This document shows positions 33,001-45,900 of a stretch of 64,000 nt of DNA, piece by piece; position 1 is the first letter of the stretch; each line of letters starts with the position of its first letter. A program made the translations under genes and the position numbers. The notes beneath the pieces are model-generated. The model saw nothing but the letters and a program-made list of their open reading frames with translations. It made no database searches and was not told the DNA's origin. The stretch comes from Gorsachius magnificus (taxonomy: Eukaryota; Chordata; Aves; Pelecaniformes; Ardeidae). The stretch is from assembly GCA_034008185.1 (NCBI GenBank), contig CM067081.1:186455510-186519509 (forward strand), read 5' to 3'.

Positions 33001-35864
33001 TATCAAATTATGAACACAGCTACATTCTGGAATTTTTTTGTAAGGAAGCAAGTTGCAGGGTTGAAGGCATATAACCCAAAGCAACGTGTGGGATTTTATT
33101 TTTTTTTCCCTAGGGCAGTGACTGGCCTCCCTTAAAATAAAGGATTTAAAATAAAGCAGAGATAAATCTTGAACTGTACCTAGAGAACAGCATATATAAA
33201 AAGAATCATAAAGATTATTGTAAAGTGTTTCAGTCTGGCTCACAGCAAATTCCCATGCTTTTTCATGAACCTATTAAATGATTTAATTTGTTAAATGTGC
33301 TTCTACTCATATATAAAATGCTAATCCCATAGGGGGTTTCCTCTACCTTATCTAAAACTGTGCAAAGTACAAATGTAGGCACATCATCTTGTGTGATGTA
33401 GGATTTCTCCTGATGCCCTATTTGCTTGTGTTATGTTGTTACATTTCACTGGTTGTCATTACCTCCTGCTGTGATGTGGGAAATGCAAGGAAAACAGCAG
33501 CCTGTGCACGGGGCCAATGCACGGGAACAGACCCATCCACAAAGCAAAGTGTCTGGCCTTTTGGTAATACTTACCTACTAAGAAGTGTTTCTGTCCGGTG
33601 AAGCTGGGTGGTTAATAGCGTACTAAGGGAAGAGATGGGAAGAGTAGGGTGTGCTCAGCACACACACACAGCTCTGGGGCTGCTGGAAGAGAGATCAGAC
33701 TGACCACAACCTTGGCTACCCTAAAGACCCTCTCTGTGTAGGCTTTCTGCTAACAAGAAGTAATGACAGTTGCTCCCGGGGTAAACGGCGAAGAGTACTT
33801 CAGGAATGGAGCAGCCACTGAACGCTATTTTCTGATTAGTGGCATTAAATAACCCAGAGAGATTTGTAGCAGTATTATCGTTTCCACTTGTCATTCAAAA
33901 TTATGGCGGTATTGCAAAGGAGGAGAAGTTCCTGCTGTATTAACAACTCATATTTCTGCTGCAGGAAGAGGAATTAAACCACCAAGCTCACCAGTCATTC
34001 TGCCTCTGCCCAGGCATGTTGGTATTCAGAGTCCCAGGCTGATAAGGTGATCTTTTTTGGGGACGGTGACACCCTTTCCTTTCCTGACAGAGCCCACGCA
34101 TGGTGAAGCCCTCTCAGAAATGAGTCATTAGTTAATTATTTTTAAGTAATCCTCAACTGCCATGCACAAAGTAAAGCACTCTATTCTGCTAATGTTACAA
34201 TTAACCAAAGCCAGGTAAGATATTCAGCGGGGACCTACATACAGAGCATACAAATACAGGGAAAACTTCCTGATGTGCCATACTGACAACAGAAGCAGAA
34301 CAGAATAGTGCCGTAGGGAATGCTGCTTCTCATCTCACACTGCTCTCTTTTGCACTGTATTTTCCATACATTATCTTGTGAAACGAAATCCTAAATAATG
34401 ACAACACAGCCTTTAATTCAGTGATTTTTCTTTACAGAGCAGGAATTAAGATTCCAAACTGCAGGTGTTAGTGCTAATTTTAGAAAATGTAAGTACCTCG
34501 TTGAGGATTGCAATATAAATGATACCAATAAATTCCCATGGTCTCTCTGGTTCCAATTTAAAAGGTAAATAAATAAAATTTGCAAACCACTAATTTTCCT
34601 ACTGGAAGTATTGGGAACCCATTGTATAATATATACCGTAAAAAAAGTCTGTATACATGTGAGTGTCTGAACTGTGTGCACATATATATATATATATGTG
34701 CGTGTGTGTATACACATGCTGTCATACATATACAGCAGCTTCTCTCCAGGGCTATTATACTTTAATGGGTCACAGACACACAGAATGTAATAATTAGGCA
34801 TGGAAAAAACAATTAGAGAGAGTTCATTCCCTTTGCAACGGGAGGTTATAAACCTCAATGGAGACTATGTGTGCTATTAAGCTAATATCTTAGAATATAC
34901 CAGAATGGTTTCCCATGTAAAGGTGCTGACAGCATTATTTGCTTTTATCATTCATGTGCAGGATCTAATAATGCAAGGTGGAAGAGCTGTGTGGAGAGGA
35001 AGTGACAGTTCAGCTCAGTTTACTTCTTTATACTAATTCTGTCTTTTTTATTTTTGCCTCGTCTTATCTCCTTTCCTCTATTCACTTCTTTCTATTACAT
35101 ACTAAGAATAGAGCAAGATCTCCCTTTTTAAACCTCTGTAGAGGGCCTACTACCATGGAGCTGACATTTGAGCTTTTATATTAAGGTTAACCTATGTCTT
35201 TTCAACAATTTAAAAGTGGGACAAGGTGACATCAAGGTGATCAGCACCAGAGTAACCTTGGCTTTAGAGTAAGCCTGACTCAAGGGGCAGCTGAGGTCAC
35301 TCAGTTGCACACCTTGTCCTGAAAAGGACAAATGAGACCTCAAGGGAGTAATTGCCATCCCCATCTGTAAGCCACACATGGAATTTCCCTCATCACAGTT
35401 CTTCAGTGTGTATGATATTTGCCATACAAAAAATTTGGTATGCCAAAATGGCCTGGTTGGGGTCAAGATGAATGGGCACTCCTGCTCTCAGATGGAAAGT
35501 GGAGAGCTATGGTGGGCTGTGCTATGAGGCAGAGACTGTGCCCTGTGCCTCCTGGGGAGCGAGTTCCCAGGCACTCAACTCAACAAGAGCCTCTGCTAAA
35601 ACCAGGAGAAAGAGCCCAACTGGTCTGAGACCCTACAGCTTGCAGGGACTTGAGAAAAGATGACAGAAGCACAGAAGCAAATGGCACCAAAAAGGGAATA
35701 AGTGGCATTTTGTCTCTGCTAGTGGAACCAAAGCCCATTTTTTTTTCCTCCTGATACTGTGGTACTGCATACAAATATCAATTCCTACTCCAACAGTCCG
35801 GTGATTTCTTTGCAAAATGAGTTACTTCTAAAGTCAATTGTAGCTGTTATTCATGTATGCATTG
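24086..35864. other. Intergenic, no gene recognised
   Basis: About 11.8 kb of AT-rich sequence. Short open frames (for example 27675-27992, 28061-28327, 29194-29583) have no recognisable motif and no splice or promoter context to support them. Simple repeats are few: a (CA)n near 33659-33669 and the TA/TG microsatellite at 34681-34718. Confidence 0.6.
34681..34718 (+). repeat. Compound (TA)n(TG)n microsatellite
   Basis: Eight TA units followed by TGTGCGTGTGTG and TATACACATG. The final part is partly complementary to the start, so it could fold. Confidence 0.9.
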
Positions 35865-36540
35865 CATTTTCCATTAATTTCTTCTCCAAAATGTTCTTCC
35901 AGTGTTTGACCACCCCCGCAGTAAAAGTTTTTTCTATGCTTAAATGGAATTTCCTCTGTTTCACTATGTGCCCATTGCCTCTTCTCCTGTCACTGGGCAC
36001 CACTGTGGAGGATCTGGTCTCCATCTTCTTTGCTACCCCCACAGGTACTTATATACATGGGTAGGATCTCCCTGAGCCTTCTCCAGGCTGAACAGTCCCA
36101 GCTCTGTCAGTCTCTTGTGTGTGTCAGATGCTCTAAGCCCTTTATCATCTCTTTGGCCCTTTGCTGGACTGACTCCAGAATGTCCATGTCTCTTTTGCAC
36201 TGGGGAGCCCAGGTCTGGACCCAGCACTCCAGGTGTGCCTCACCAGTGCTGAGCAGAGGGGAAGGGGATCACTTCCCTCAGTCTGCTGGCAACACTTCTC
36301 CTGATCCATCCCCAGATGCTGTTGGCCGCCTTTGCCACAAGGGTACAGTGTTGGTTGACGTTCAGCTTTGTGTCCACCAGAACTCCCAGGTCCTTTTCTG
36401 CAAAGCTGCTTTCCAGCTGGTTGGCCCCCAGCCTGTACTGGTGCCTGGGGTTGTTCCTGCAGAGGTATAGGACTTTGCACTTCCCTTTGCTGAACTTCAT
36501 GAGATTCCTATTTGCCCGCTTCAAAGGGAAATGTTCAACC
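35865..36540 (-). mobile_element. CR1 LINE fragment, minus strand, decayed
   Basis: Read on the minus strand it gives, in order, CR1 RT C-terminal segments: [62 protein letters not shown] and RRRGNGHIVKQRKFHLSI. The pieces lie in different frames because of indels. It is truncated at both ends, and the CR1 terminal repeat is not seen at the low-coordinate side. Confidence 0.88.
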
Positions 36541-38879
36541 TTCACCCTCCTTTCAAGTGGTAAAAAAGACAATAAAGGAAAAAAACCCCCAAACACCTGA
36601 AAATTTGTTCTTCCTGCCAGAGGAGGATTAAAAAATACATGAGGAAATGCAACCCATCTCTTTAGCTCTAATAGGATTTACCACATCTATTTTCCTTCCT
36701 AGTGTTAGACTTCGTTGAAGTAAATCCCATTATTCCTAATAACTGTTCAGATTAGAGGGCCTTCTAAAGGGGACTGATCAGTATTAAATAGCACAATTTG
36801 AATACCTTACATGTATGCTGAATCTGAAAATTCAATAAATAATATTCATTTTTTAAAAGGATTTTTCCGTGATCAGCACTGACCTTGGTGTGTCTTGTTA
36901 AAAAATACCATTTTTTCAGTGAAGAGAAGTGGAAAAAAGGTTACTGCCTACATTATTTCAAGACCTGGAAAAGAAGGCTGAATAAATAATCCCTGTGGAG
37001 AATCAACTAAGAAGATTATTTTGCTGTATGAAAATCTGGGTTATTATAATCTGCACAATGTCTTAAGACAAAGAGTTAGAAGAGCAGGATAAAGTTGTTA
37101 GGTTGAATCACAGGAGACCTCTTATAAGATACGGTTGGAATCAATATGGAGGACACACAAGTAAAAGCAGCTTGAATGTGTATTTTCATGTAATAAATAC
37201 CGTCAGTGAAGTCTATGTAGTGCATTACTCCTGACTTGCACTTCTCTTAGTAGCACCCCTACAGCCCTGATGGTTTCAATAACACTTTAAACACCATTTC
37301 AGAAACATCAAACCCTTCATCTTTTTGTTTAGCTTTTTCAGTTTGACATAACGCTTTTTTTTGGTTACATGTCCTGAGGTTGTAACCCTTTTTTTTGGTG
37401 TACTGATCCAACCTCACTGAAGAGAACTGATAGCAGAATTTGGCCCTAGGTATTTTGTACGTTTTATCTCATTTTCCATGTTTCATTTGTAACTACTACT
37501 TATAGAATTTTCCTTGGTATAATGCTGGTTTATTTCAAGTGAAAATCTTACAGCTAAAATCTAAAGGGAAAATGCGTGAAGAGCATGTCTTTATCAGAAA
37601 CCATTGCTTGTCAAAAATTAAACAAAAAGAAATGAAATGGAATTACAACAGTGTCCTATCCTGCAATATCATCTTTTATTCAGGCACTAGCAGACACTAA
37701 AGAGACTGCTGGCTAAAGAACATGTTATGTCTTAAAATCCTTATGTCTGACTGCCTGGAAGTTGGATACAAAGAAGGAAATAGCGACCTAGGAAGAGAAC
37801 GTGAAATGGTGTAAATTGACTTAGCACTGTGGAAGCCAGTAAGAAATACAGCAAAACTGAGCATCACCCACCCGCCCCAACAGTGTGGCTTTCTGTTCAG
37901 AAAACTGAATTCAACACTTCAAGTGACTGCTGCATTAAAGTAGGTGTGCAGCCACTCATTCTGCATAAGCAAAATACTCTGGTATTTATATATGAGTCTG
38001 TGTTCTGTTTTTTATAGCAAATACAAAAAAGCTTATTGGGCTGACATATCTTTAAAGTGTATGGTAACTGCTACCTTCAATTTAAAACATAATTTTTATG
38101 AACATACAGTGTAGTTTTCTCATTCAGGGACATTTAGAGAGCAGACCAATGAGTACATGGTGTAGATGCTGGTATCCAGGAAAGGGCTATCCAAAAAAAT
38201 AATAAAAATAGAGAAGCTAAAATATTGAAAAACTGAACAGAAGGCTTTATTGATGCACGTGCTCAATACTGTGTCTCTAGGAAGAGCAGACATAGAAATC
38301 TCAGCACATAATTAAAATTATTACTTAATTGGCATAGCAGAGGCTTTAGGGAATAACTCACATGACTGCAATATTGATATACAAGGGTATAGCTGGCTCA
38401 AGATGTTTGGGCTGATAAAAGGAGGAAAATATATTGCTTTACGGTTAAGAATATATAGACAAAGAAGAGACAGAGACATAAAGAAACACCAGAGCAAGTT
38501 TCTGCTAACAGTAAAAGGAGGAGAAAATGAGACAACAGTCCTTACAAGGGTCAGCTGTGATGATCATTTTAAAGAGGTAAAGCAGTTAGTCTTTTTTTTC
38601 TAAAACTAACATTCCTCCAAGAAGTAAAAGTTGCACATCTCTTGGCGAAGGAGCCCACTGGATATGCAGGTTGATTCTACTCTGCTGGGCAGGAGAGGCT
38701 TCCAGACTGGGTGAGAGGCCAAATTTGTTTTGAGGCAGGCAGCTTTGAGATGGTACAGTCCAGAACAGCAGGCTGGTTGAAAGAATATGTTGGAATCTTT
38801 GGATAGGTTAGTGTCTTCACACTGAATGGACTAGAAACTTCTTCGAGAACAAAGAGGAACAATGTCAGAGCCATTAACT
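36541..38879. other. Intergenic, no gene recognised
   Basis: AT-rich sequence with no recognisable coding or repeat content. The stretch at about 38395-38879 may belong to the old LINE that follows, but I cannot show it. Confidence 0.5.
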
Positions 38880-39905
38880 ATTATTCTGTAAACTTATTCA
38901 GAAAGGATGACATTCCAGAAAGGGCAAATATATTACCTGTCTTTAAATGTAGTAAAAAAGCAAAAGGAAATTACAGACCAGTCAGCTCATCTTTAATGCC
39001 TAGAATGGTTACAGAAGAAGAAATAATCAAAAAGCTTGGAAAATAGCTAAATGACAAATAACAGGCAGAATAGACTTGGGAAAAAAAATAATGTCACATC
39101 AAGTAAATTTCTTTCTATGAAGACAGAAATAGACAAAAAACCAACTGACTTTAATAAGCTGGTTGGCTCTCTGTCATATCCTGTTCTCCTAAAAGTCCCC
39201 TAGGCAAAACCTGTCTTGATGAAATTACCGTGACATGAAAAAAGGGACTGGGGAACTGTGCTCACAAAATGCATCCAGAAGTTCCTGGACAAAGTGAGAA
39301 AATATTTCAAATTATGTTCTAAACAAATTTTCCTGTGTCAGTCACCACTTCCATCAGTGACATCATTAAAGAGTATATTTATTTCATGTGCAGATGGTAA
39401 ACTGGAAGCAGCTGAAAGAACTATGGTGGACAGTATTTACAATTCAGAATAAATGGCAAATTGGATACATTTTCTGAAAAATACCAAAGGTATGACTTGA
39501 TGTGGATAAATGCAATAAGTCAAGGATAGAGCAATAAGAACAGAAAACGTGGTCCATGAAGGAATAGTTGAGAAATCTGAGAAGAGATGGCAACGTGGCA
39601 ACATTCCTCAAATATGCAAAGGAGGCTACAAAGAAAAAAGGAATTAATGGTCTCCATGTATGTTAGCACGAAGAAGAGAGGTGATGGTTTTTAAATGGTA
39701 GGAAGAGGGTTTCTGTTTGTACATCAAGAAAAAAAAATCTCTAATTAGCCTTGTCAAGCAGTGGACCTGTGTACTAAGAAGATACTGGACATCACAACAT
39801 TTTGATGCAAACCTGGGTTAGAAATGTGGAGTATTGGTGATCTTGCCTGGGCATGCACTAGACAACTTCTGGAGGTCTCTTCCACATCTATTTTGCATTA
39901 GAGAG
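38880..39905 (+). mobile_element. Very old CR1-like LINE relic
   Basis: Translated on the + strand, 38909-39010 gives IPERANILPVF followed by KGNYRPVSSS, the conserved RT segment that reads [14 protein letters not shown]...GNYRPVS in the CR1 at 18475-18570. The end near 39858-39900 (CACTAGACAACTTCTGGAGG, then TCTCTTCCA) matches the CR1 3' UTR pattern. Everything between is degraded, with no open frame. Family assignment beyond CR1-like is not possible by eye. Confidence 0.6.
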
Positions 39906-42900
39906 CAATCATTAACTGTTACCAAGTTGTAATTTCATTCTATTTGAGGGCCAATAAAACTTTTTTTAAGACACGCTAAGTGTTCAGTTGTTTTTAAAAA
40001 ATGTGCAGTATTCTTTTCTGCATCTTTTCTTCCATAACTTTAGCTAACTCAACTCCTCTGACTTTACCTGTAGAAAATGAACAAGAGCAAAATAAAACCT
40101 GACAGGTATTTAAAATGTCTCTAAAAATATTTAAATAACTTTCCATGTGTTCATACTTATTCACTTCACCTAGGAAAACACATGCTGTAGGTTGTACTGA
40201 AAAGGGAACTGTGCTTTTGGTGATGTAAAGCTCCTATGCCAATGTGCGTATAACATACCGAACATGAAACCCCTCAGCTGGGGCAGCATGTCCGTTCCTC
40301 TACGATCTAAAGCTGGTGGATGGAGAAATGGGTAGATCGATTTGGAAAAGGTAGCTGCTCCTCTCAGCTGGGGAGAATATGGGGAAGAGCGTATGTGCGT
40401 GCGGGCAGAAGGTGAAAGGCACCTGGGTGTGATGGTACCAAAGTGCAGAGCCCCGTGGCAGAGATCTGTCTCATTTTCATTTTGACTATACCTCCATGCG
40501 GGGCTTCTAGGCTCGTAGGTACGGCAGGGTTGTCGTGCTGCCCCTTCCCATGGTCGTGGTGCTGCAGGGTTGCAGGGGTTGACATTGAATCCGTGCACTG
40601 AGGAAGAAATCGGGCAACAGCTGGGATGGCTGCAGTGCTGCCCGGGGAAGCTACGTAGGCTGGATAAGAAGGTGCTAGTGAGAATGATGTAGGGAGACAT
40701 TTAGAATGCAGCGGACAGGCTGAATGACCCAAGCTGTCTTTTCTGATGTGATCTTCTGTAACATACCAAGTAGCAATAAAAATAACCAACCAGCAAAACT
40801 TTGCAATTAGTGTTTGTGGTCAGGATTCTCTTCTGAGGTCTGTGTAGCTGATTTTGACTGACTCTGTCCCTCCTGAATATGCTGAGCTCCCAGCAGTGTT
40901 CACTTGTTCTAGGTAGAACAGATAGCAGAATTTGCTGTAAATGGTTTTATAGTAGGATAAGGAACTAAAAGCAAAAGATGACATTTCTGGTTAGCTTTAG
41001 GTCAATAAATTTAGCTTTTATTCAGAGCTAAATTTTCTCAATGTAGATTATTAAAAGACCCCTTCAGAGGATAAAAAAACCCAAATATTTGAATGCTCCC
41101 ATTTTATTTACCATGGAAATAATTTATACATGCCTTACCGATAATTTTAAGTATTATAGCACTATGGATAATAGACACGCTTGCTATGTTTTGGTGTCTG
41201 CACTCAAGTATAGTGAACAAGGTAATCTCTGGAGTCAAGCTGCTCCTATTTCCACTAATATCATAATACTATAACTTTTGTTAAGTAAGGTCTGAACAAA
41301 AATCTTGTCCTTGTCTTTGTTCTTTTTGGATATTTTTTTAGTTGTGTATTAAAGTGAGCAAATAGTTTCAGAAAGAAATATTCTCTTCTCTTCTAGTGAC
41401 TAGGATAAGGAGATAAAATGAGCCTGAGAGAAGCAGAGATAAAATGCAGTGGTGGCAGTCATGTCTCACTAATCAAGAGGGAATGATTTAGTTACTCAGT
41501 TCCTTTGGATCTTTTGATTCTTGTTAGTTAGATACGTTTTACCACCTTTAGCTGCCATTGCAAATAGTAGGCTTCTGTGATGAGCTTCTGTGACAAACAT
41601 CCTTTAAACATCTTTGCCTGAATATCTGCATCAGAATACCTGAACATCTGCTGTAGATGATGAAATAAAATTGACTCAAATTCCGTTTAATTTCCTGCTT
41701 TGTAGGCTGCCCTGTCCAACTCAACAGCTTTGCCAGAGCCAAGGCTTAGCAAAATTCAGAGCAGCTGAACGTATTTCAGACCTCTGTCATCTGTCACTCT
41801 ACTCATATATTCTGTGCCTTTATTTAATTTCAAAGACTTTCAATCTCACTGGTTTTTTTTTAATTGCAAAATTAAAAAGAGGGACAAAGAAGTGTTTTAC
41901 ACATTCTGCCTGAAAAGAAACATTTTGCTTGGATACTGTGATCTGTCGGATGCATTAGGAGGTGCCGGAGGGTTAAATGTCCCAAGTGGCCAGCGGGCAG
42001 AAGATAAAATTAAAACTCTGCTTGAGGTCTCTTGCTGTCACTTCAGGGATGAACTCAAGTGCCTATTAAGCTCAAGAAGCTTCATCAAGAAGATGGAGGC
42101 CAGCAGGCTCTGGGGCTGCTGGGTGCGCACACCCTCCCTGCGCCTGGGAAGGAAAGAGAACGGTGCTGTGTTAGCCGTGCAAGCCTTGCATCCCTCTGCT
42201 CGTTACCTTACACGCTGGCTCAGAAACACGGGTGAAGACAAGCCTGCAGCAGCCAGCAGGGTGCCAGGCAGCTGGTCACCAGCCACAGACTTGTTTCTGG
42301 CAGCCCTGACTGCGGAGTCATGGCTGATGCTGTGTTAGTTAACATATCCCCTCAAGTCTTGTTCTCATCCAGCTCATTAGGCACTCTCCAGCTTTTTATA
42401 TTGACTGAGATTCATGCTGCCAAACGCATCTGCAGTTTGTAACATGCTCATTTTTTTGCAGGTCAGCTGTGTAAAAGGTATTTATGCCATTTCACTGGCT
42501 TGTGCAGATATCTTAAAATTACGCTTAGTACACAACTTGTGAGGTATTCCTCCACAGTGTGATACAAGTTCCTAAAATGGCCAAGACCAGAAGTAGAACT
42601 GTTTGGAGTATTTAATACAAAGAAATTTCAAACCTTTGTGAAAAAAAGAAAGACTTCTCTACAAGCTGAGTATGTGTCACTTCTTGCTTGGAAAGTATTT
42701 GTCTGGAAAGCTGCAGGAGCTTCTGGTAGAAGCTGACATTTTGCAAGGCAAGCAGCCACACCCTCACTATTTTTTTAAAATAATTTATTTAGTAAAAAAT
42801 CCATTTTTCCTTTAAAATAGTCAGGATAGAAATGTTTCCACTGCTGCCACAGAGAAGAAAAAATTGATACTGAATTCCTTGACAGATTGCTTCAAGGTAA

Positions 42901-45900
42901 TAGCCTACTCTCAAGTCAGTATATGTTGAAATAATTACAAGTATCCAGCCTGGTAAGGAATTAAATCCCTGCAGAGCTCATTTGCATCTGGACATTATGG
43001 CTTCAGAAAATATTTCTGATAGCAAACGCCCCTTCTTTCCTTTTGTCGAAGAAACAGTCTATAAATCCTGTTTTGACCCTGCAATAGCTTTAAAACGATA
43101 GCAGTCCTCAGGTCCTCCTTGTGTGGTTTTCTAGTAGGAATGGCAGAGGCCAATTTGTTTCCTCATTGGGAAAAATTAGACAAACATTTGGGCACACTTC
43201 AGGTCTGAAAGAAAAGCAGAAGACTTCAAACCCAAAGACAATTTGAGAAGACCTGTTTGGAGCTCAGTTAGTTTATGTAGCAGGTAGACCATCTTGGAAA
43301 GAAAGGGTAAAAGGAGAAAAGGGACAAGATATTTATATCTCTGAAAGAGAGGAAGACAGTTATCAGGCTGCTGATTGCATTACTGGAGGGAGGGATCAAT
43401 TATGTGCGGTACAACTGTGAGCTCTGCTGATTCTGTGTTTTTTGTATCCAGTACAGTTATGAATTTTAGCTCCCATGCTCGTTTTTGGAAGGTATTTTGT
43501 GGGTTTTCCCTAAGCTACAGGGCTGAGGATTACAGATATAATGATTATTCTGTGAGAAATGTTCATCCACTGGCAACTGCCTAATCCTTTATAGATTGCC
43601 TGGGTGAATTCATTTTGCTGTGAAGTGTTTGCTTAGTTTCACTGACATAATTACCCTGAGAGTGTCTGATGTGCTGGCTGAGGAATATAACATGCCTGGA
43701 TGTGCAAGAGCAAGTCTGGCAGGATATTTAGGGTGGTACTTTGTGTTCGCTCATGGAAATCAGAATTGAGGTGTGGGCATATGGCAGTTGTATGTCCATT
43801 GCCTTGCAGCCTCCGCCAGCAACGGGCATGACTTAAGGGCTGTAATGGTGGTAGCAGCCTCCCTGTGCAAAAGGAGTGTGAACTTTTCATCAAGTTTAAG
43901 GAAGCCGGTGTGAGCTGCAGGGCTGAAGTTTGGCCCTCGTGGTTTAACAGGATGGCATTTCACCAGGATGCCTGGGGTTAGACAGAGGCTCTTCGTGCCT
44001 GACAAGTTGCCTTTGCAGACAGAATGTGCAGGACTCTCTTCCAAGCACGAACTTGATTCTACTCCAGGAAACTCAGTGTCAATCAATCATAAAACAGGAG
44101 CAGGCCATAGCTCCTGGTTGCCATGCTGTTTTGATCTGTCACTTTTTTTTCCAAGGGACAGCTGAAGAGAGCCGGAAAGTGGTCAGGTGGCTCTGGCAAA
44201 ATATAACAACCTCAGTGAGAGGGCAGGGCCTGCCTGTAACTCCAAGACTTTAATATTAATGAAGAATGATCCGCCAGCAGATGGAACTATAGCTAATAGC
44301 TGCTCTGCTGTTTGGGTTAATTATTCCAAGCTGACACGTTTGTGACCATGCTAGGCAGTTTTTATTTATAGTGTATTTTGGCTAGAATTAGATATTAGTT
44401 GCCACAAATATGTGAGGAATTAGAAACAAAGTTTATGGGGATTAATTAAGTTTAAAATTATCCTAGACCTAAGCTCTTGAAGAAGTCTTTGGCATCTGTT
44501 AAGTCATTTGATCTCAGAGGGCTGTGGTAGCCCTCAGAGTGCTCTGGTTACACACACACAGCATGGCCCATGGGATGCCTTGGCCATGCCAAGACTTCTG
44601 AGGCCCCTTGGCTGCTTCTAAACATTAAGCTGTGCCCAGCCTACCTGCATCATGCCTGATCCCCTCCATTGTCCTAAATCAGGGGCGATTATCTACAAGC
44701 TCCTCTTTTTTTTCCCAGGGAAATCCTGTGGGAGGGTAAACAAAGGAGAGGAAGAAGGTTTGAAGCTGTGGCACTGTGAAATGTGAATTGCCACATTTTG
44801 CCACTGCTTGTCCAGCACCCCTCTTTTCCTCAACAAGGCAAAGTAAAACTTGCTGGGAAACATCTGCCCCTATCAGCTGGGCACTTTAGTATCTGAATGG
44901 AGTGTACCAGCACCCACAGATATGGCATTGGCTGGCTTGGATGTTGATCCTTAATTTTGTGGGGGTAGAGGAATTTTAATCTGTTATTTTCTGAGAATGT
45001 AGCATTATCAGATGCCATGGACTTCATTCTGGCAATTTGCCCCAATCATTATTAGCTAGGACTTTCCTCCTCTCACTCATAGAGACCACAATCAAAGAAA
45101 AGTCCCCCACAGGACACCTCCCTGGCTCTTTCTCAGACACATGGATACAGAACAGATTGGACACTTAATCCATCATCCTCAGACTCTATGGACTGAAATG
45201 TCTACAGGCAGAAGGCATGTGTCCCCAGAGTCCCCCTTGTGGAAGCTGGTACCTCTGACAATCCCTGTCTGTGGGAGATATTCTCTTTAAAATCCCAGAA
45301 CAACAAACTTGTAACTGGAGCCTCTTTTTTTCTCTGGCATGGCATCTCCAGTGACTGGGAGTCTGAGGTATCTTGGAACTGATGAATTTGGAGCTGGACT
45401 TGCAAACTGCAGCTTTGAGAGGTGGCCTACTGATCTCTTGAAGAAAGAGTAAAAGGACAAACAAGAGATTCAGATCTGTGGAGGAAGAGAAGGTGTGGCA
45501 AAACCGGCGACAAGAAAATCTTCCACTCATTCATTGAGGTCTGTTCTCTATGTTTATAGCTTTTCCAAATGTGTCTGGACTCCACGGAAAGTGGGGACTC
45601 TAGGGAAGTTTAAGCAGAAATGGGACTTGGCGTACCATGCAAGAACCAGTCTGTCAGGCATGTTTGTATAGAAACTTTGGTACGAGGTGGAGTCCCTTGC
45701 TGTCTCTAACCCTGAAAAGCAACATGTATAATTTTTTATATGTTCAATAAATAGCAGGGCCATGTGCGATGTCACGAATGCCTGCCACATTGTCTCAGCT
45801 GGGATCTGATTCATGGATAAGGACTGGAAACTGGCTGATGAAGTTGGGAATACTCAATGGGGGTGGATGATGCTAGGAAAGTTATGGATTCAGCTATTGA

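Noticed and set aside
40170..40789. Overlapping minus-strand frames of 176 and 141 codons in a locally GC-richer patch
   Set aside because: No motif or family resemblance. One plus-strand phrase (40421-40435) vaguely recalls the CR1 EKDLGV segment, but the surrounding words do not support a LINE.
41814..42338. 174-codon frame on the plus strand
   Set aside because: No recognisable domain, and composition changes part-way through. Chance open frame is the simplest reading.
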